From Welwitschia mirabilis (Eukaryota; Gnetophyta; Gnetopsida; Welwitschiales), in contig JBOZIK010000001.1 in the NCBI GenBank assembly GCA_051453625.1, positions 88,204,815 through 88,247,880 of the forward strand: a DNA stretch of 43,066 bases. The letters run 5' to 3'. Each line of letters begins with the position of its first letter. The stretch's first letter is position 1. The notes beneath the pieces were generated by a model, which saw only the letters and a list, made by a program, of their open reading frames with translations, was not told the DNA's origin and ran no database searches. A program made the position numbers and the translations under genes. Below, piece by piece: positions 1-12,636 of this stretch.

Positions 1-278
1 TTGCTTATTTTTTTCTCATAGGATAGTTTCATTTTTGTGTCTTCAAAACCTATGATTAATGTTTTACAAAAACTCTAAATAGTGAGACAAAGTATCTTAG
101 GTGTTATTATATACCTTTCAAAATATATTTCTTTTTGAAGAATAAAATATTTACCTATGTAAGTGTCCAATCAAAATAGTAATGAATTTTTCCTAATTCA
201 TTAGCTACTATTTCTAGCATAGGTAATCTAATTCTACTATTTAGGATTTTTAATGTTTCTTGATGATATTATAATATA

Positions 279-633
279 NNNNNNNNNNNNNNNNNNNNNN
301 NNNNNNNNNNNNNNNNNNNNNNNNNNNNNNNNNNNNNNNNNNNNNNNNNNNNNNNNNNNNNNNNNNNNNNNNNNNNNNNNNNNNNNNNNNNNNNNNNNNN
401 NNNNNNNNNNNNNNNNNNNNNNNNNNNNNNNNNNNNNNNNNNNNNNNNNNNNNNNNNNNNNNNNNNNNNNNNNNNNNNNNNNNNNNNNNNNNNNNNNNNN
501 NNNNNNNNNNNNNNNNNNNNNNNNNNNNNNNNNNNNNNNNNNNNNNNNNNNNNNNNNNNNNNNNNNNNNNNNNNNNNNNNNNNNNNNNNNNNNNNNNNNN
601 NNNNNNNNNNNNNNNNNNNNNNNNNNNNNNNNN
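279..633. other. assembly gap, 355 N
   Basis: Run of N of irregular size, so probably an estimated rather than a placeholder gap. The flanks do not resemble each other. Confidence 0.99.
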
Positions 634-1770
634 GAAAGGAAAAAGCATAAACTCATTTTATGGATTTTTACTATGAAAATTAAGAATTAATTTGGAGTTT
701 ATATTAATTTTTACTTTATTTGATTTGATAATTCATTTATTATTAAATCTAGTTAAGCATGTGATATAAATTTTGGAAATCGTACATCCAATTACACATC
801 TACACTATCTATTAAAGAAAATATAGTGGGATCAAATTAGCATTATTTTATTTTAATAGTATTTTGGAAAGTGTCAAGGAGAAAATGAGATCTTATTATT
901 TGACCATGAGGAAACCATGGCTTGTTATACTATTTTAGCCTTTAGACTTAAAACCTTGGTAGTTTTTAAAGTTTATATTAATTAATTAAGAATAACATTA
1001 TGTCATCTCAATTTTATAGCTTCATTACTAGGTGTTTTAATTGATGTTTTATAAAACAATCTTTGACATTCCTACTTTATATATCTTGTTAATATTGATT
1101 CAATTATTTCATTATTTTACAAGGTGAATTTTGTTCTTATCCTTTAGTGTCTTATAGGTGAAGAGCTCCCTTTTGATCTTATTAGTCTTGATATTAATTA
1201 TCTAATTTTATTTCTTTATTTTACCAACTGATATTACAAGGCACTGATCTTTAATGGGATATTTTTAATTTCTTATGAGATACAAGTTATGAACATTTTG
1301 AGAACAAGCTTTTCCTAGGATTAGTTAATTTAACTTTTAAAACTTTAATGGCTTATCACTAAATGAAATAACTTTTTCTTCCTTCCATCTTATATTTTTG
1401 AAATTATATGAATCATTATGATGTTATTTTAAATCATACATGCTATCATAACTTACATTTAATTAGCATTACCACATAATAAAACAAGCAAATTTTATTT
1501 CATTTCATTGACAATTATAACTATCAGTTATAACTTCTTAAAGTTTAATTAATGAACTTTTTTTTGCTATCAATTTGTTTTTAAAATGAAATTATCAACT
1601 TTTTGAACTTATATTTCATTAAATTCATTTTATTTCTTAGAGTTTGTAACCTTTGGGTCTGAGTCTAGTGATTCATTATCTTCTTCTTATTACCTTGGAT
1701 CTTACAACTTTATCTCTAATATTCTATTAGAAATTCAGTTTATGAAAGTGAAACAAAGAATAGTAATTCT

Positions 1771-2286
1771 NNNNNNNNNNNNNNNNNNNNNNNNNNNNNN
1801 NNNNNNNNNNNNNNNNNNNNNNNNNNNNNNNNNNNNNNNNNNNNNNNNNNNNNNNNNNNNNNNNNNNNNNNNNNNNNNNNNNNNNNNNNNNNNNNNNNNN
1901 NNNNNNNNNNNNNNNNNNNNNNNNNNNNNNNNNNNNNNNNNNNNNNNNNNNNNNNNNNNNNNNNNNNNNNNNNNNNNNNNNNNNNNNNNNNNNNNNNNNN
2001 NNNNNNNNNNNNNNNNNNNNNNNNNNNNNNNNNNNNNNNNNNNNNNNNNNNNNNNNNNNNNNNNNNNNNNNNNNNNNNNNNNNNNNNNNNNNNNNNNNNN
2101 NNNNNNNNNNNNNNNNNNNNNNNNNNNNNNNNNNNNNNNNNNNNNNNNNNNNNNNNNNNNNNNNNNNNNNNNNNNNNNNNNNNNNNNNNNNNNNNNNNNN
2201 NNNNNNNNNNNNNNNNNNNNNNNNNNNNNNNNNNNNNNNNNNNNNNNNNNNNNNNNNNNNNNNNNNNNNNNNNNNNNNNNNNNNNN
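1771..2286. other. assembly gap, 516 N
   Basis: Run of N of irregular size, immediately left of LTR copy A. Confidence 0.99.
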
Positions 2287-3570
2287 TAATAAAGGTATAG
2301 GTATAAATCTTAGATTTATAAATATATGTTATTTTGTTATCATATACATAACCCTGACTATTTTTCTCTTATAGGTACTACAAGCAAATTTCATAGCTCA
2401 TGCAAGTTCAAAGATTTTGAAAATGATTTAAGGATGCTTTGAATAAAATTATTTAGAAAAGAAACTAAGAGATTTAGATGTTAAAGAGATTTTATTCCTT
2501 GAAATTAGGAATATTATTCATAAGATAATTTATCAAGCAAGCCTAAAGTAGGTTGAAGATATTATGTTAAGTAGAAAATAGATTCATAGATAAGAAATAA
2601 ATTATTCACCATAGATTCTTAATGTCATAAAGTAATCAGATTGCACATTTTTATTTTTTTAATAAGATGTAGAAAACAATAACATAAAATAAAATATATT
2701 AATAACACTAAAAAATGAATCATTTAAATCCTTGTAATACATTAAAGGAATAAATATAACTAATAAATATGAAAGAACATTCAAAATATGTGATAGCATA
2801 GCTGGTAATCATAATTGTATTAATAATAGAAGAAGACATAAATCTAATCATAGATCATAGTGAATTTACTAATGATATAAACATTATAAAAAATATCAAT
2901 TTAGTGTATAAATAAAGAGTTACATTAATAAGGTAGGTATCTTGTGACACAATCATTTTCTCTTACCTAGAAAGCAAAAAAAAGTAGGTGTACAATCTCA
3001 TGATGAAATAAGCACTTATCTTAGCCATTTTAAATTTTAATTTGAAATGACAAAGTTTAGACATATTATGAAATGACCCAAGCATGAATTTATTCTAAGA
3101 CCAAAACATGATAAAAATTTTAGATAGACTTTTATTTATAACCTTAAGTAGGATTATGAATGACATTGGTATGTATTTGGCACATTCATTTTAGTAATAA
3201 ATGGTCACTAATAATTTCTTTTGGATTTAGGATTTAGGAATATAACCCTTGGACCTATTAAGATTTTTTATGATTCCAAGATTATTAGATAGACTTTTTC
3301 CTCATGATATAAAATTATTTTAATAATATATCAACTAATTACCAATCCATTTCTCCTAAGAATACTAGTAGCATAGTGATCTAGATAGTAGCCCTAGCCT
3401 TGTTGGGTAGTTTAACTTCATTGAAAATGGGAAAAATTATAGTAACCTATAATTAAAATTATAAGGTAAGATCTTCTTAGTAACATTTTAAAAATTAAAA
3501 TGATAAAACTTTATTAATAATAGTTTGATAAAAAAACATGATATTTAGTTTCTTAAATTATACTATTTAA
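2287..3570 (-). repeat. LTR copy A of the minus-strand Ty3/gypsy family
   Basis: This block is collinear with 30556-31880 (copy C) and partly with 5760-6550 (copy B), all in the same orientation. Shared landmarks include the word gaaagaacatt at 2771, 6229 and 31055, a preceding attaaaggaataaat-like stretch, and the matching blocks 2850-2990 and 31140-31290. Copy C lies directly beside a primer binding site, which identifies the repeat as an LTR; the strand is taken from that. Copy A could be the distal LTR of E2 or a solo LTR. The left end is lost in a gap and the right end is approximate. Confidence 0.5.
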
Positions 3571-5759
3571 AATATGCAATAGTAGCTTAAAATGATATTA
3601 AAAATTTTCAAGATACTAGAAACTTTTAAAAAATTTTAAATAATCATCTTTATGATTGAAAAAAATGAAGAAATAAGATTAAAAACCTTTGGTCTATGAC
3701 TAGATACATTTTATGTATCAAATTAAATAAGGTTGATGCATAACATTGCAAAGTAATTACAAATTTCAAACATTTAAAGTCTAATTTTATTTATAATTTT
3801 TCATTTTATTATCATTCAAAAATTTTCTTCATAAAGAAATTATGTGATCAAGGAAAACTTTTACTATTATTTTTAAAAATAATATTTTCTTATATCCTTT
3901 AACCAATTTTTAGCATTATTCTCAACTAATTATTAACATTAGTCTCAATGTTAAAATAGGTTAGAGATAGAGAAAAATTATATGAAACGTTAAGTTTTAA
4001 GAAATAACATATACATTTTTTCCTTACATAACTTTTGAAAGTATGACATATATTATAGAGAATAATATGAAACAGAAGAAGAGAAGAGAGAAATACAATC
4101 AAGAAGATGTAGATATTTGAGAAGTAATCTTATTTTGAAAGGAATCTTCTCTTATAGTCAAAAGTTTTTAAATTTCATTAAATCTTGCCATAATTTCCTT
4201 ATTAATCCTTCTTATATATTCTTAAAGCCTTTGGATCCCATTCTTATGCCTTCTTGAAATCATTTTAAGCACTCTCTTTTCACTTAAAGGAAAGTTAGAG
4301 GAGGTGAACTTTGTCTTTTTCTTGGTTACGTTCATTATTTTTCTTCTTGTTCCTCCTCTAACTCTTAGTGCCTTAATGATTTAACTTGTCTTTTTGAAGA
4401 CCAATCAAGTTTATCATTTTTCAATACTTATAATCTATTTATCTATAATTAACTTTGTATCTTTTTTATAACTTTCTATATACAAATAATGATCACTAAT
4501 AAATCTTAAAATATGACTAACTAAAATGTGAAATGGAAGGTCCTTAGTATTTCCTTTTACTTAATTTACTAAAAATAGATTTTTATATATCAAATTTTTT
4601 TAGTTTTTAAAGTATAAAAATAAGTGGAAAAGAATTATCATATGCATCTGTAACATGGGATGAGGGAAATATATTTACAATAATGCATCTAAAAAGAGCA
4701 AATTGATTCTCAAATAAAAATTTACAACGTAAAATTTCTTGTATATTAGGAGAATGCTCTAGATCCAAATCTTTACATAACATAGCTAAATATTTATTTA
4801 AGTTTAAAGGATGAAAATCTAGATAGGGAAGAGATAATTCTCTAGAAATAAAAGATGAATTGATGTAAATGGAGACTTCTCTTACCTTAGGAGAGAGATT
4901 GCAAGGTCAATTTTCCTCTTTTTTATATTATTTTTAAGTTTTTCATTTCATCTAGTAGGAACATGTTCTCTTCAAACTTCTTCACTTTATGTGGAAAGTA
5001 GGTTTTACTTACTTGTTGGAGTAGAGATTCTTATTCTTTTCCTTTCATCTTCTATAGGAAAATAGTAACATGCTACATTGAAAAGTTGTAAAATACCCCA
5101 TCCATAATGAACTTGATGGAACTTTCAAACATTATGTTAAATCTTATGGTAGTTTTTGTAAAAAAAGGAATAACACCAATAAAAGAAATAACATGCTAGT
5201 ATATTATGAATAGTCTAAGATAACAAAGGTGAATCTTGGTTAAAAGGTAATAGATCAGTTCAGTAGTAGTTAGCTTCATTAGAAAATATAAGATTAGGAT
5301 TTTAGTTAATGAATAAGAGAATGAATCTTAACTATTAATCAATTTTAGAAAATGAATAGTGTAGATTTGTTATAAGATGAATTAAGCTTAAGATAAAGTT
5401 ATGTTTATTTATGCATTTTTTTAACAACACTTGAAGTTGGGTTAGAACTTGCAATTTTATTTTCTAAAAGGAAATTTGTTAAAACATAAAAAATAGGTGG
5501 AGATCCTAGGTTAAAAGGAAGTGAAAATATTACCTTTAAAATTTTATTTTTAACCTAAATATTTAGCTCAATTATTTCATTTAATTCAAAAATTAATAAT
5601 TATCAATATAAGCTTAAGATTAATTATAACAAGTAATAATTTCTCAACACTGATTTCATATATCCACTTTAAATCATTAGAATAAATGATTCAGGATGAT
5701 GTTAATCAGTGTTCTTGATGATTAAATTTATTTCTAAGGTAAAGGGATTTTGCTATACC
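3571..5759. other. AT-rich stretch, no gene recognised
   Basis: No transposon domain or host gene could be recognised on either strand. A somewhat less AT-rich patch at about 4250-4400 contains purine- and pyrimidine-rich words. On the minus strand at 4650-5100 there are short open runs separated by stops, perhaps decayed element sequence, but nothing that I can name. Confidence 0.5.
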
Positions 5760-6550
5760 TTAAGTTCTATATTAGTTTATGATCTATGAAATATTTATTC
5801 TAAATGTCAATGTATATGTAATAGTTTTAAATAATAAAATAGAGTGTTCTATTATAGTATATGTAATCATAATTATCATTCTCTCATAAGGATTACAAAG
5901 GTACTTTAAAGCTTATAAGAACTAATAAAGGTTTTACAGATAGATTTGATTATAAGAAGGGTCTAAAAGGAAATTAAGAAAGTATTTCACTTAACTAGAT
6001 ATCTTCGCATGGAAATAAAGGATGATAATTCATAAGATAATCTATTATGCTGACATTATATTATACATTATGCATTCTAAATGTAATGAAATTACAAGCA
6101 AAGAAAATGTTAGATCTTATAATGAAATGTCAAAAAATAAAAAAAAAATCATGAAAGATATCATTCAATAACATATTAATCATTTATATCCTATAAAGTA
6201 TTAAAGGAATAAATCTATAATGAAATGTGAAAGAACATTTAGAAATACTATTACATAACTAATGATCTTAATTGAATTAGATATAAAATAGTAAAGTAAA
6301 TTAAATCATAGAATAAAGTACATTCATTAATGATGTAGTTATCACAACAAATACTACATCATAGATCAAAGTATAAGATAAGGCATAACATATGTCAAAT
6401 GAATTCATCATTTCATCATACCCAAGAAGAAAGAAAAGAGTACTAGAACCTCATGATGAGACAAACCTACATCATAACCCTTGAAATTTTAGGTATGAAA
6501 TGGTAAGGTTTCAATGGATGATGATGAATAGTGCTCTAAGTATGGTATAA
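5760..6550 (-). repeat. partial LTR copy B of the minus-strand Ty3/gypsy family
   Basis: This block matches LTR copy C: the 14-mer ttctattatagtat occurs at 5847-5860 and 30655-30668, and gaaagaacatt at 6229 and 31055. Unlike copies A and C it stops at about 6550, where minus-strand RT/RNase H coding remnants begin. The upstream (U3) part of the LTR is therefore missing. A deletion joining pol directly to mid-LTR, or insertion of an LTR fragment, would both explain this. Confidence 0.5.
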
Positions 6551-7480
6551 TTTAATCTCTATGGTTATTTAAAATAAAGAAATCAACTAGGACATTATAA
6601 AATATGGATGAAGTAAAAAGACATTTTAATGTTTTAAGAGCATTTTAACATTTAAAATTCTAATCAACAAGTACATTCTTAGTAAAAATATTTAGATAAG
6701 TTGCTAAATTTTAAAAAAGTCCTGAATACATGTTCTATAATACTAAGCATATCTAAGAAAATTTCTTAACACTTTAAGAAATAGAAAAATGAGTGATAAG
6801 TTGAATTTTAGCAAGTTTCATTTTTATCTCACTTTTAGATATTACATGTTTTAAAATAATATCCTTAGTAGCCATGAAATGATATATTTTTTAATTTAGA
6901 ATAATATTTTTCTCCTCATAATATGCAAGTATAAGCTTTAGATGATTTAGATGAGATTAAAAATTTCACCAAAAGATTAAAAATTCATTCATAAACACCT
7001 TTGTAAATTTTCAAATGATGTTAAAAAATATGTTCATCATATAATGTTGGAAGGAGGCTAGAGAATTATATAAACCAAAGGACATATATTTATAGAAAAA
7101 GGTTCTAAAGAAATATGTAAAAGTTTATTTTCTTGATATTTAGGAGTTATCTCTATTTGGTTATATCTTAAATATCCATTTAAGAAGAAATAATACTTAT
7201 ACCTTACTAATCATTTTAGGATTTGATCCATAAAAGATAAAGGAGAATGGTTTCGATAGTTAATGTACATTCTTCGTTCTGCTTTTACTCTATTTATAAT
7301 AAGTTTACAATTTTCATTTCTAATCATGGTAATTCTAGGTATCTTAGGAATAGTTTATATAAGATGTACTTATTAACTGTCATAGATTAGTTAGATAATA
7401 TCAACATCTAGCAGTTTAATGACTTCTTTTATTACTACTTATTTCATATTATTATATCCCACATTTTGTAAGACTTAACT
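6551..7480 (-). pseudogene. Ty3/gypsy reverse transcriptase/RNase H linker remnant
   Basis: Reading the minus strand from 7480 down gives the collinear signature of an Athila/Tat-type RT in shifting frames. First comes KEVIKLLDVDIIYL, then INYRNHSPLSFMDQILK, then FFLNGYLRYNQIEITPKYQE (the LDGYSGYNQI block with the catalytic Asp replaced by Asn), then KFTKVFMNEF (the FMDD box as FMNE), then ILKHVISKSEI, and finally the linker NALKTLKCLFTSS. Many in-frame stops and frameshifts show that it is dead. It runs into LTR copy B. It may belong to E2, whose RT N-terminus lies at 11935-12200, or to a sister copy. Confidence 0.75.
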
Positions 7481-8020
7481 ACTTAAATATTAGACATATT
7501 AATCTTTTAATTATATGATACTTTTTAGTATTGTAGTTTTGACATCAAAACCTTCTTTAATTTGAGTCTTAATGGAAACTAGTACTAATTTTTGTAACCA
7601 AGGATGCTTGATATTTTTCTTATGTTAAAGATGTAAATTATAATTAATTTTAAATTATGAATACTTGTATAACTAGCTAAGTAATTAATCTTAATTTTAA
7701 ATAATTTTTTATATTTTTGATAATTAGTTCATGAAAAGTTTTCTATTTCATAGGAAAGAAAATAATAAACAAATACTATTCAAAAGTTAAATCAAATAAT
7801 TCCATTTAAAGGCATCGAATTTACATGATAAATTTACTAAATTAAGAATTTTATAAGAAAGTATAGAATACTAATAAAATATTTATATAAATGACATATT
7901 AAATTTTTATATTACTGATTTATTCATGTATCTCATCCAAGTTAGGAAAGTAAAATTTATTNNNNNNNNNNNNNNNNNNNNNNNNNNNNNNNNNNNNNNN
8001 NNNNNNNNNNNNNNNNNNNN
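7481..8020. other. AT-rich stretch with 59-N gap
   Basis: No clear coding signal. Just upstream of the RT remnant, minus-strand words such as KHPWLQKLV are open for about 40 codons but do not fit the expected RT N-terminus, so another fragment may be fused here. The gap is 7962-8020. Confidence 0.4.
7962..8020. other. assembly gap, 59 N
   Basis: Run of N of irregular size; the flanks do not duplicate each other. Confidence 0.99.
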
Positions 8021-9100
8021 TCCATCCTATTATGATATTTTCTCTCTTGTGTGTTGTATTAGAGGATTTAATTGACCATAAAACTACAAGCATTTAATTA
8101 AGTACATATAGTCTTTTCGATAAACCAAGAAGAATGAATGTTTAAATTTTACTCTATCATGATTTTTATCTTTCTTAATATTCATAAAGGTACTTGTTCA
8201 TAAAATATTTATTTTCTTTTTCATTAGAATTGGAAAAAAGTGTCTCATTGTGGCACATGGCAAATTTGAAATTGGTACATAGGTAGATATTTATTTGTTT
8301 AATGCATATTACATGGTGTTCAATACATGATTTGAATTAATTAAATATGGTTATGAGCCTATGAAGGATTAAGGAACTATTATGAGGAAATGATGTATGT
8401 AATTAATTTTGCTAATTAAAGAAAGAGAATTACACACTATAGTTATGTGCATGCATTAAATGTAATGTATTTTTCTCATTCATACATCAATGTCACTTAT
8501 CACTCAAGCTTAACTAACTTATCATTGACTTATCATATCTAGTCTAATATGACCTATCTTATCTAATCCAATGAGATCAATCTCATCCACTTTAATGTGA
8601 GCATATTATCTCATGAGGTAAAATGATATGTGAGGCCTTTACTAACTAAATCGAGGACTTTTGATCTATTATTTACTTATAAATGGAGCCTTTTCCTCTC
8701 TTGAAAGCCAATTTTTCATTTGTAGGCAATTTCATACTATCAAATACTCTTCTCTTATTCATCTTCTTCACTTCTCTTCTTATTCTATTGACTTTGAGTG
8801 TGAATCTTGGAGCTTTAAGAGTGGATCTTGGAGCTTGAATCTTGAAGATTAGAGACTGAAAAAAATTAGATTTTAGAATCTTAGAGCTTATGACTTTGTT
8901 AAATTTTCATTAATCTACATTAGGTATGAGCTTTAATCATTACTTTTCCATGAAAGTTTCCTCTATTAATTATATTCCTGTGTTATCTTTTTGCTTGAGG
9001 GAATAGATGGTGCAATAAAGTATTACATTATGCCATTGAATACAATTTTTATAATTTTTATTCCATTGAATTATCCTTTTCATTTAACTAAAATAAATAC
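8021..9100 (+). promoter_or_regulatory. LTR-like promoter patch with TATA box
   Basis: A TATAAAT box at 8678-8684 is followed by a CT-rich leader (8690-8790), then by two copies of tcttggagctt about 20 bases apart and a third diverged one near 8880. TATA box, pyrimidine-rich start region and short repeats resemble the U3/R part of a plant LTR, so this may be a solo or broken LTR. No partner copy was found in the window. The 63-codon open frame across it starts with a non-ATG codon and follows the CT tract, so I do not call it a gene. Confidence 0.3.
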
Positions 9101-10140
9101 AAGGAAGAGATTTGAGGAATCTCTTTACAAGTTTGGTTAACGGGGTTACTAATGGAAAATTTTGATTAATTGACAAAGAGGATCACTATAATATTTTGGT
9201 AACCATGCTCTGTTGTAGATTATTGAATGATTTTAATGATGTATTATTTTAATAATTGCATTATGCATCATATATGCATCAGAATCCTTTTATTATGATG
9301 GATTACTTAATCTTAAATCTCATTTATAATAGGTAGCCCTTCATGCTTATCTTAAGGCTTATTAAATTTATTTTATTTAAATTGATTTTATGCATTGATT
9401 TTTCTAAATAATGTAAATATTATTAGTTAAAATTTATTTTTTTATTATATAGGATAATTATATTATGTATGTTTGTTACTTTTATCAACTAAAGTTGCTT
9501 AGATTAACAGATAAATTTTTAAGTTCTTATATAGATAAGATTCATTTTTGTTAAAGATGGTAACATACATAGATTATAACTCATTACATAGTGATCAAAA
9601 TTTAATATCAATATTTTTGTAAGTCTATGATTTAGTAAGATTAAAAAATTAATAATAGTAATTTTTATATTTAATAATTTTTAAAAATTTATTTTATGAA
9701 AATAACTTCAAAAAAATATTTTCAAATAATCTTGAATCATTTAAAAATTCAAAGTAGCTTAAAAGTTATAACCCTTTTAGTGTAGTGTAGTATTATAAAA
9801 ATTATAAAAATTTAGATAGTTTTTACACTTAATGTATGATCCTAGAAAATATATTTATAGATATCTAAATATAATAAATCTAATATAAGAAAAATTATAG
9901 TAATTTATTTTACATTTATAAGTAAATACCTATTATTTTTTAATTATAAAGTCCTTGAAAAGGCTAAAAATTACCTAATTAATTATAGAAAAGTTATTTA
10001 ATAAATTATGTTGATAATTTAAGAGTTTAAGATGTGTAATAATTAAAACTATTTAAATTTATATCATTTTGATTAACATTTTGTTAATAAAGCATAATTT
10101 ATGCCTTTTTTATGAAGGTCTTATTTTTGAATAATAAGTG
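9101..10140. other. very AT-rich stretch, nothing recognised
   Basis: Long A/T runs, no open frame of note and no recognisable transposon domain on either strand. Confidence 0.5.
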
Positions 10141-10340
10141 AATTTTCTATTTTAACATAAGTTAAGTTTGACTAATTAGGATTTTTCCTTAGGAAGGTGT
10201 ACTTTAATGTTTAATTTCATGATATTCCTAATACTTCTTATTTGTATATAAAACCTCTTCTTCTTTATTTACTATTATTCTAATAAATATGTTGAAAAAG
10301 TTATAACGGTCTTCATTTTGGCAATCTAGCCAACTTAATT
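10141..10340 (+). promoter_or_regulatory. second LTR-like promoter patch
   Basis: TATATAAAA at 10245-10253 is followed by cctcttcttc and an AATAAA-type signal (taataaat) about 35 bases on, the order seen in the R region of plant LTRs. No second copy is present, so the assignment is tentative. Confidence 0.25.
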
Positions 10341-11934
10341 AGTTTATTTAATTTTTATCCCCTTTATTGATTTTATAGATACATAAATTTAAGCAAACAT
10401 TACATCTTGTACTTCCTTTTTTCTTTTCATTTATCATATTGTTATGTTAAAAAGTTACTTATTGAACTTGAAGCAAAGGGATTTGAAGAGAAGTATAGTT
10501 TTTTGCACATAATTTTTTTCCTTTCCTTCTTAATTCTAGAGTGGAAATGTGATTTACGTGGAATTTATAACAATGTGAAATGAAAATAATATGTTTATAA
10601 TATCTTGATTTCTATTATCATATTTTTCAAATGTAATTATTTACTAATCTGCCAAATGTAGATTATGTATGTTTTTTATTTCCTTCTCTGTATGATTATC
10701 TGTAATAAACTAAACCCACTGAAGTTAGATTCCTTTATATATATGTAAATAATCAAGTAAATATCCATATTTATTAGAATTTTAGGCATGCATTTGTATG
10801 GTATCTTCATCGAATGACAACTAAATCAAGATGATACTAATAAATTTCATCCCCCATACTTGGATTTCAACACTAAAGTGGGTTGCATTTCTCTTTTGTT
10901 TTTTCATAAATCCTTTTGAAAGTGGATTTATTCATGACACCTTTTCCCTACTCATATATGTATTTACTCTGACTTAATATCTCAAGCCCTTAAATATTAC
11001 ACCATGCTAAGATGCTTCCAAGAAGTGGGATTCACTTATAAGGATGTATCCACCTCACATATCACCTACCACGTTTTTAATGGTATACTGAGGTGAAGTC
11101 TAAGCCTATGAAGTTGAGCTCAACCATGTTTATTTAGTTTAAAACCCAAAGTAAAACCAACTCATATTGACATGGCTACTAAAGATTGAGTTAGAATACC
11201 ATTAATAGGNNNNNNNNNNNNNNNNNNNNNNNNNNNNNNNNNNNNNNNNNNNNNNNNNNNNNNNNNNNNNNNNNNNNNNNNNNNNNNNNNNNNNNNNNNN
11301 NNNNNNNNNTTTTGAAAGTGGATTTATTCATGACACCTTTTCCCTACTCATACATGTATTTACTCTAATTTAATATCTCAAGCCCTTAATATTACACCAT
11401 GCTAAGATGCTTCCAAGAAGTGGGATTCACTTATAAGGATGTATCCACCTCACATATCACCTATCACCTTTTTAGTGGTATATTGAGGTGAATTCTAAGC
11501 CTATAAAGTTGAGCTCAGCCATGTTTATTTAGTTTAAAACCCAAAGTAAAACCAACTCACATTGACAGGGCTATTAGAGATTGAGTTAGAATACCATTAA
11601 TAGGAAATGAAACCTTCTATTATATTGGTTAGGAATTATCCTAAATCTATATCCATGTTTATATTAAAACAAGTTAACATCTCGTTAACTATATACAAGA
11701 TATCTTTGGGTGATGAAAAACTAGGAAGAGATATAGACACATAAGTAACATTGCTATTTTTACAAATAAAAATAATATTTCCATAAGAACTATTTATAAT
11801 GTATATTTTTCTACACATATATAAAAATGCGAATAAAACATATGTAAAAATTGATCCTATTTTCCACTAAGGGTTTTAGTTAATTTTAAAAAATATTATG
11901 CTTATTAAGGGTACATTAAGTTAGGGTGTTATAC
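10341..11934. other. non-coding stretch between transposon remnants, contains a false duplication
   Basis: No protein domain recognised. The 60-codon minus-strand frame at 11636-11818 (starting MCRKIYIINSS) has no family that I know. A contig-end duplication (10914-11604) makes up about 690 bases of it. Confidence 0.5.
10914..11604. repeat. duplicated contig ends around a 100-N gap (about 296 bp)
   Basis: Left copy 10914-11209, gap 11210-11309 (exactly 100 N), right copy 11310-11604. The left copy ends at the last base before the gap and the right copy starts at the first base after it. About 17 differences by eye, mostly transitions. This is the geometry of two overlapping contigs that were not merged. 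Confidence 0.85.
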
Positions 11935-12200
11935 ATATGATGTTTAAATCTACGTTAAGGGTATCTATTAGGCTTATGATTTTCTCTCAAGTAAACATTA
12001 TGCATATAAATACTGGGATCTATACCTTTAAACTAAAGATTATCTATCTTATAATCATTTATGTTATTTTAGCATAAGGATTAAATATTATTTTGGTAAT
12101 GGTGAAATTTTTTTGCAAATGACTATGGGCTATGAGTTTTTATCATTCTAAAAGCATATTTTAAATTTTTAGAAAGAAGTTTAATTTTAATCATTACGAG
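11935..12200 (-). pseudogene. N-terminal reverse transcriptase segment of E2
   Basis: On the minus strand the words LLSKNLKYAF, then GIDPSIYMHNVYLRENHKPN and RRFKHHM are collinear with the protease-RT linker and RT start of Athila/Tat-type Ty3/gypsy elements (family pattern LPPHLKYAFL ... GISPSxCMHxIxLEExxKP ... QRRLNP). The reading has several stops and ends abruptly at about 11935; the next expected block (KEVIKLLDxGIIYP) is absent here but present at 7.5 kb. It directly follows the protease half at 12280-12631. Confidence 0.7.
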
Positions 12201-12279
12201 AAACTCTTTACAAAAAGGTTGTTTTATGGCTTACATGGTAAAGGCTTAAATATAGCTTTTCATTATCATGATTTAGGTT

Positions 12280-12631
12280 TATAATGCTTATTTATTTCAA
12301 GTTTTAATTCTTCATGTGGCTACTTAATGGATGATCTTCTATGTAAGAAAAATATCTAGAGATTTTGTCTTTATTAGTTTCAAGTAAGTCAAGATCTTTA
12401 ATGTCATACATACAATTCTTTTTCACAACATTAAAAACTAGTAACTTTGTATTCTTATTTTGAAATGACATTTTGACTATGACATTCCTATAGTTAATTA
12501 TATATTTGAAAGTATATATTACTAGCCTACCTAAAATCAGTGAAAATCCTCTTGATTGATTTCATTTCTAATACTACAAAATTAACTAGATAGTAACATT
12601 TATCAACCTATATTAATAGAACTTCTATTAT
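12280..12631 (-). pseudogene. C-terminal half of E2 aspartic protease, split by E1
   Basis: From 12631 downwards the minus strand reads EIIEVLL, VDKCYYLVNFVVLEM, then after a frameshift LILGR and a variable tail ending near KDLDLLETNKDK. This matches the second half of plant Ty3/gypsy proteases (GIIEDVLVKVDKFxFPVDFVVLD ... PLILGRPFL). The first half ends at the other side of E1, at 27975. Joining the two flanks at one copy of TTCAT keeps the frame through the junction, so this was one gene before E1 inserted. Confidence 0.8.
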
Positions 12632-12636
12632 TTCAT
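12632..12636. repeat. left target-site duplication of E1 (TTCAT)
   Basis: TTCAT lies directly before the first base of the left LTR and again directly after the right LTR (27970-27974). Five bases is the size expected for Ty3/gypsy integration. The ends are uncertain by a few bases because the LTR termini are decayed. Confidence 0.65.

Larger units (their letters stand above)
1..2286. other. AT-rich stretch without recognisable gene, two N gaps
   Basis: I see no gene here. The sequence is very AT-rich, with stops in all frames and no recognisable transposon domain on either strand. Two gaps of irregular size (279-633, 355 N; 1771-2286, 516 N) interrupt it. Apparent long frames across these positions consist only of N. 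The second gap abuts LTR copy A, so the true left end of that repeat may be hidden. Confidence 0.6.

Noticed and set aside
8661-8852. 63-codon frame after a TATA-like box
   Set aside because: Non-ATG start, follows a CT-rich tract with short repeats; looks like LTR leader, not protein.
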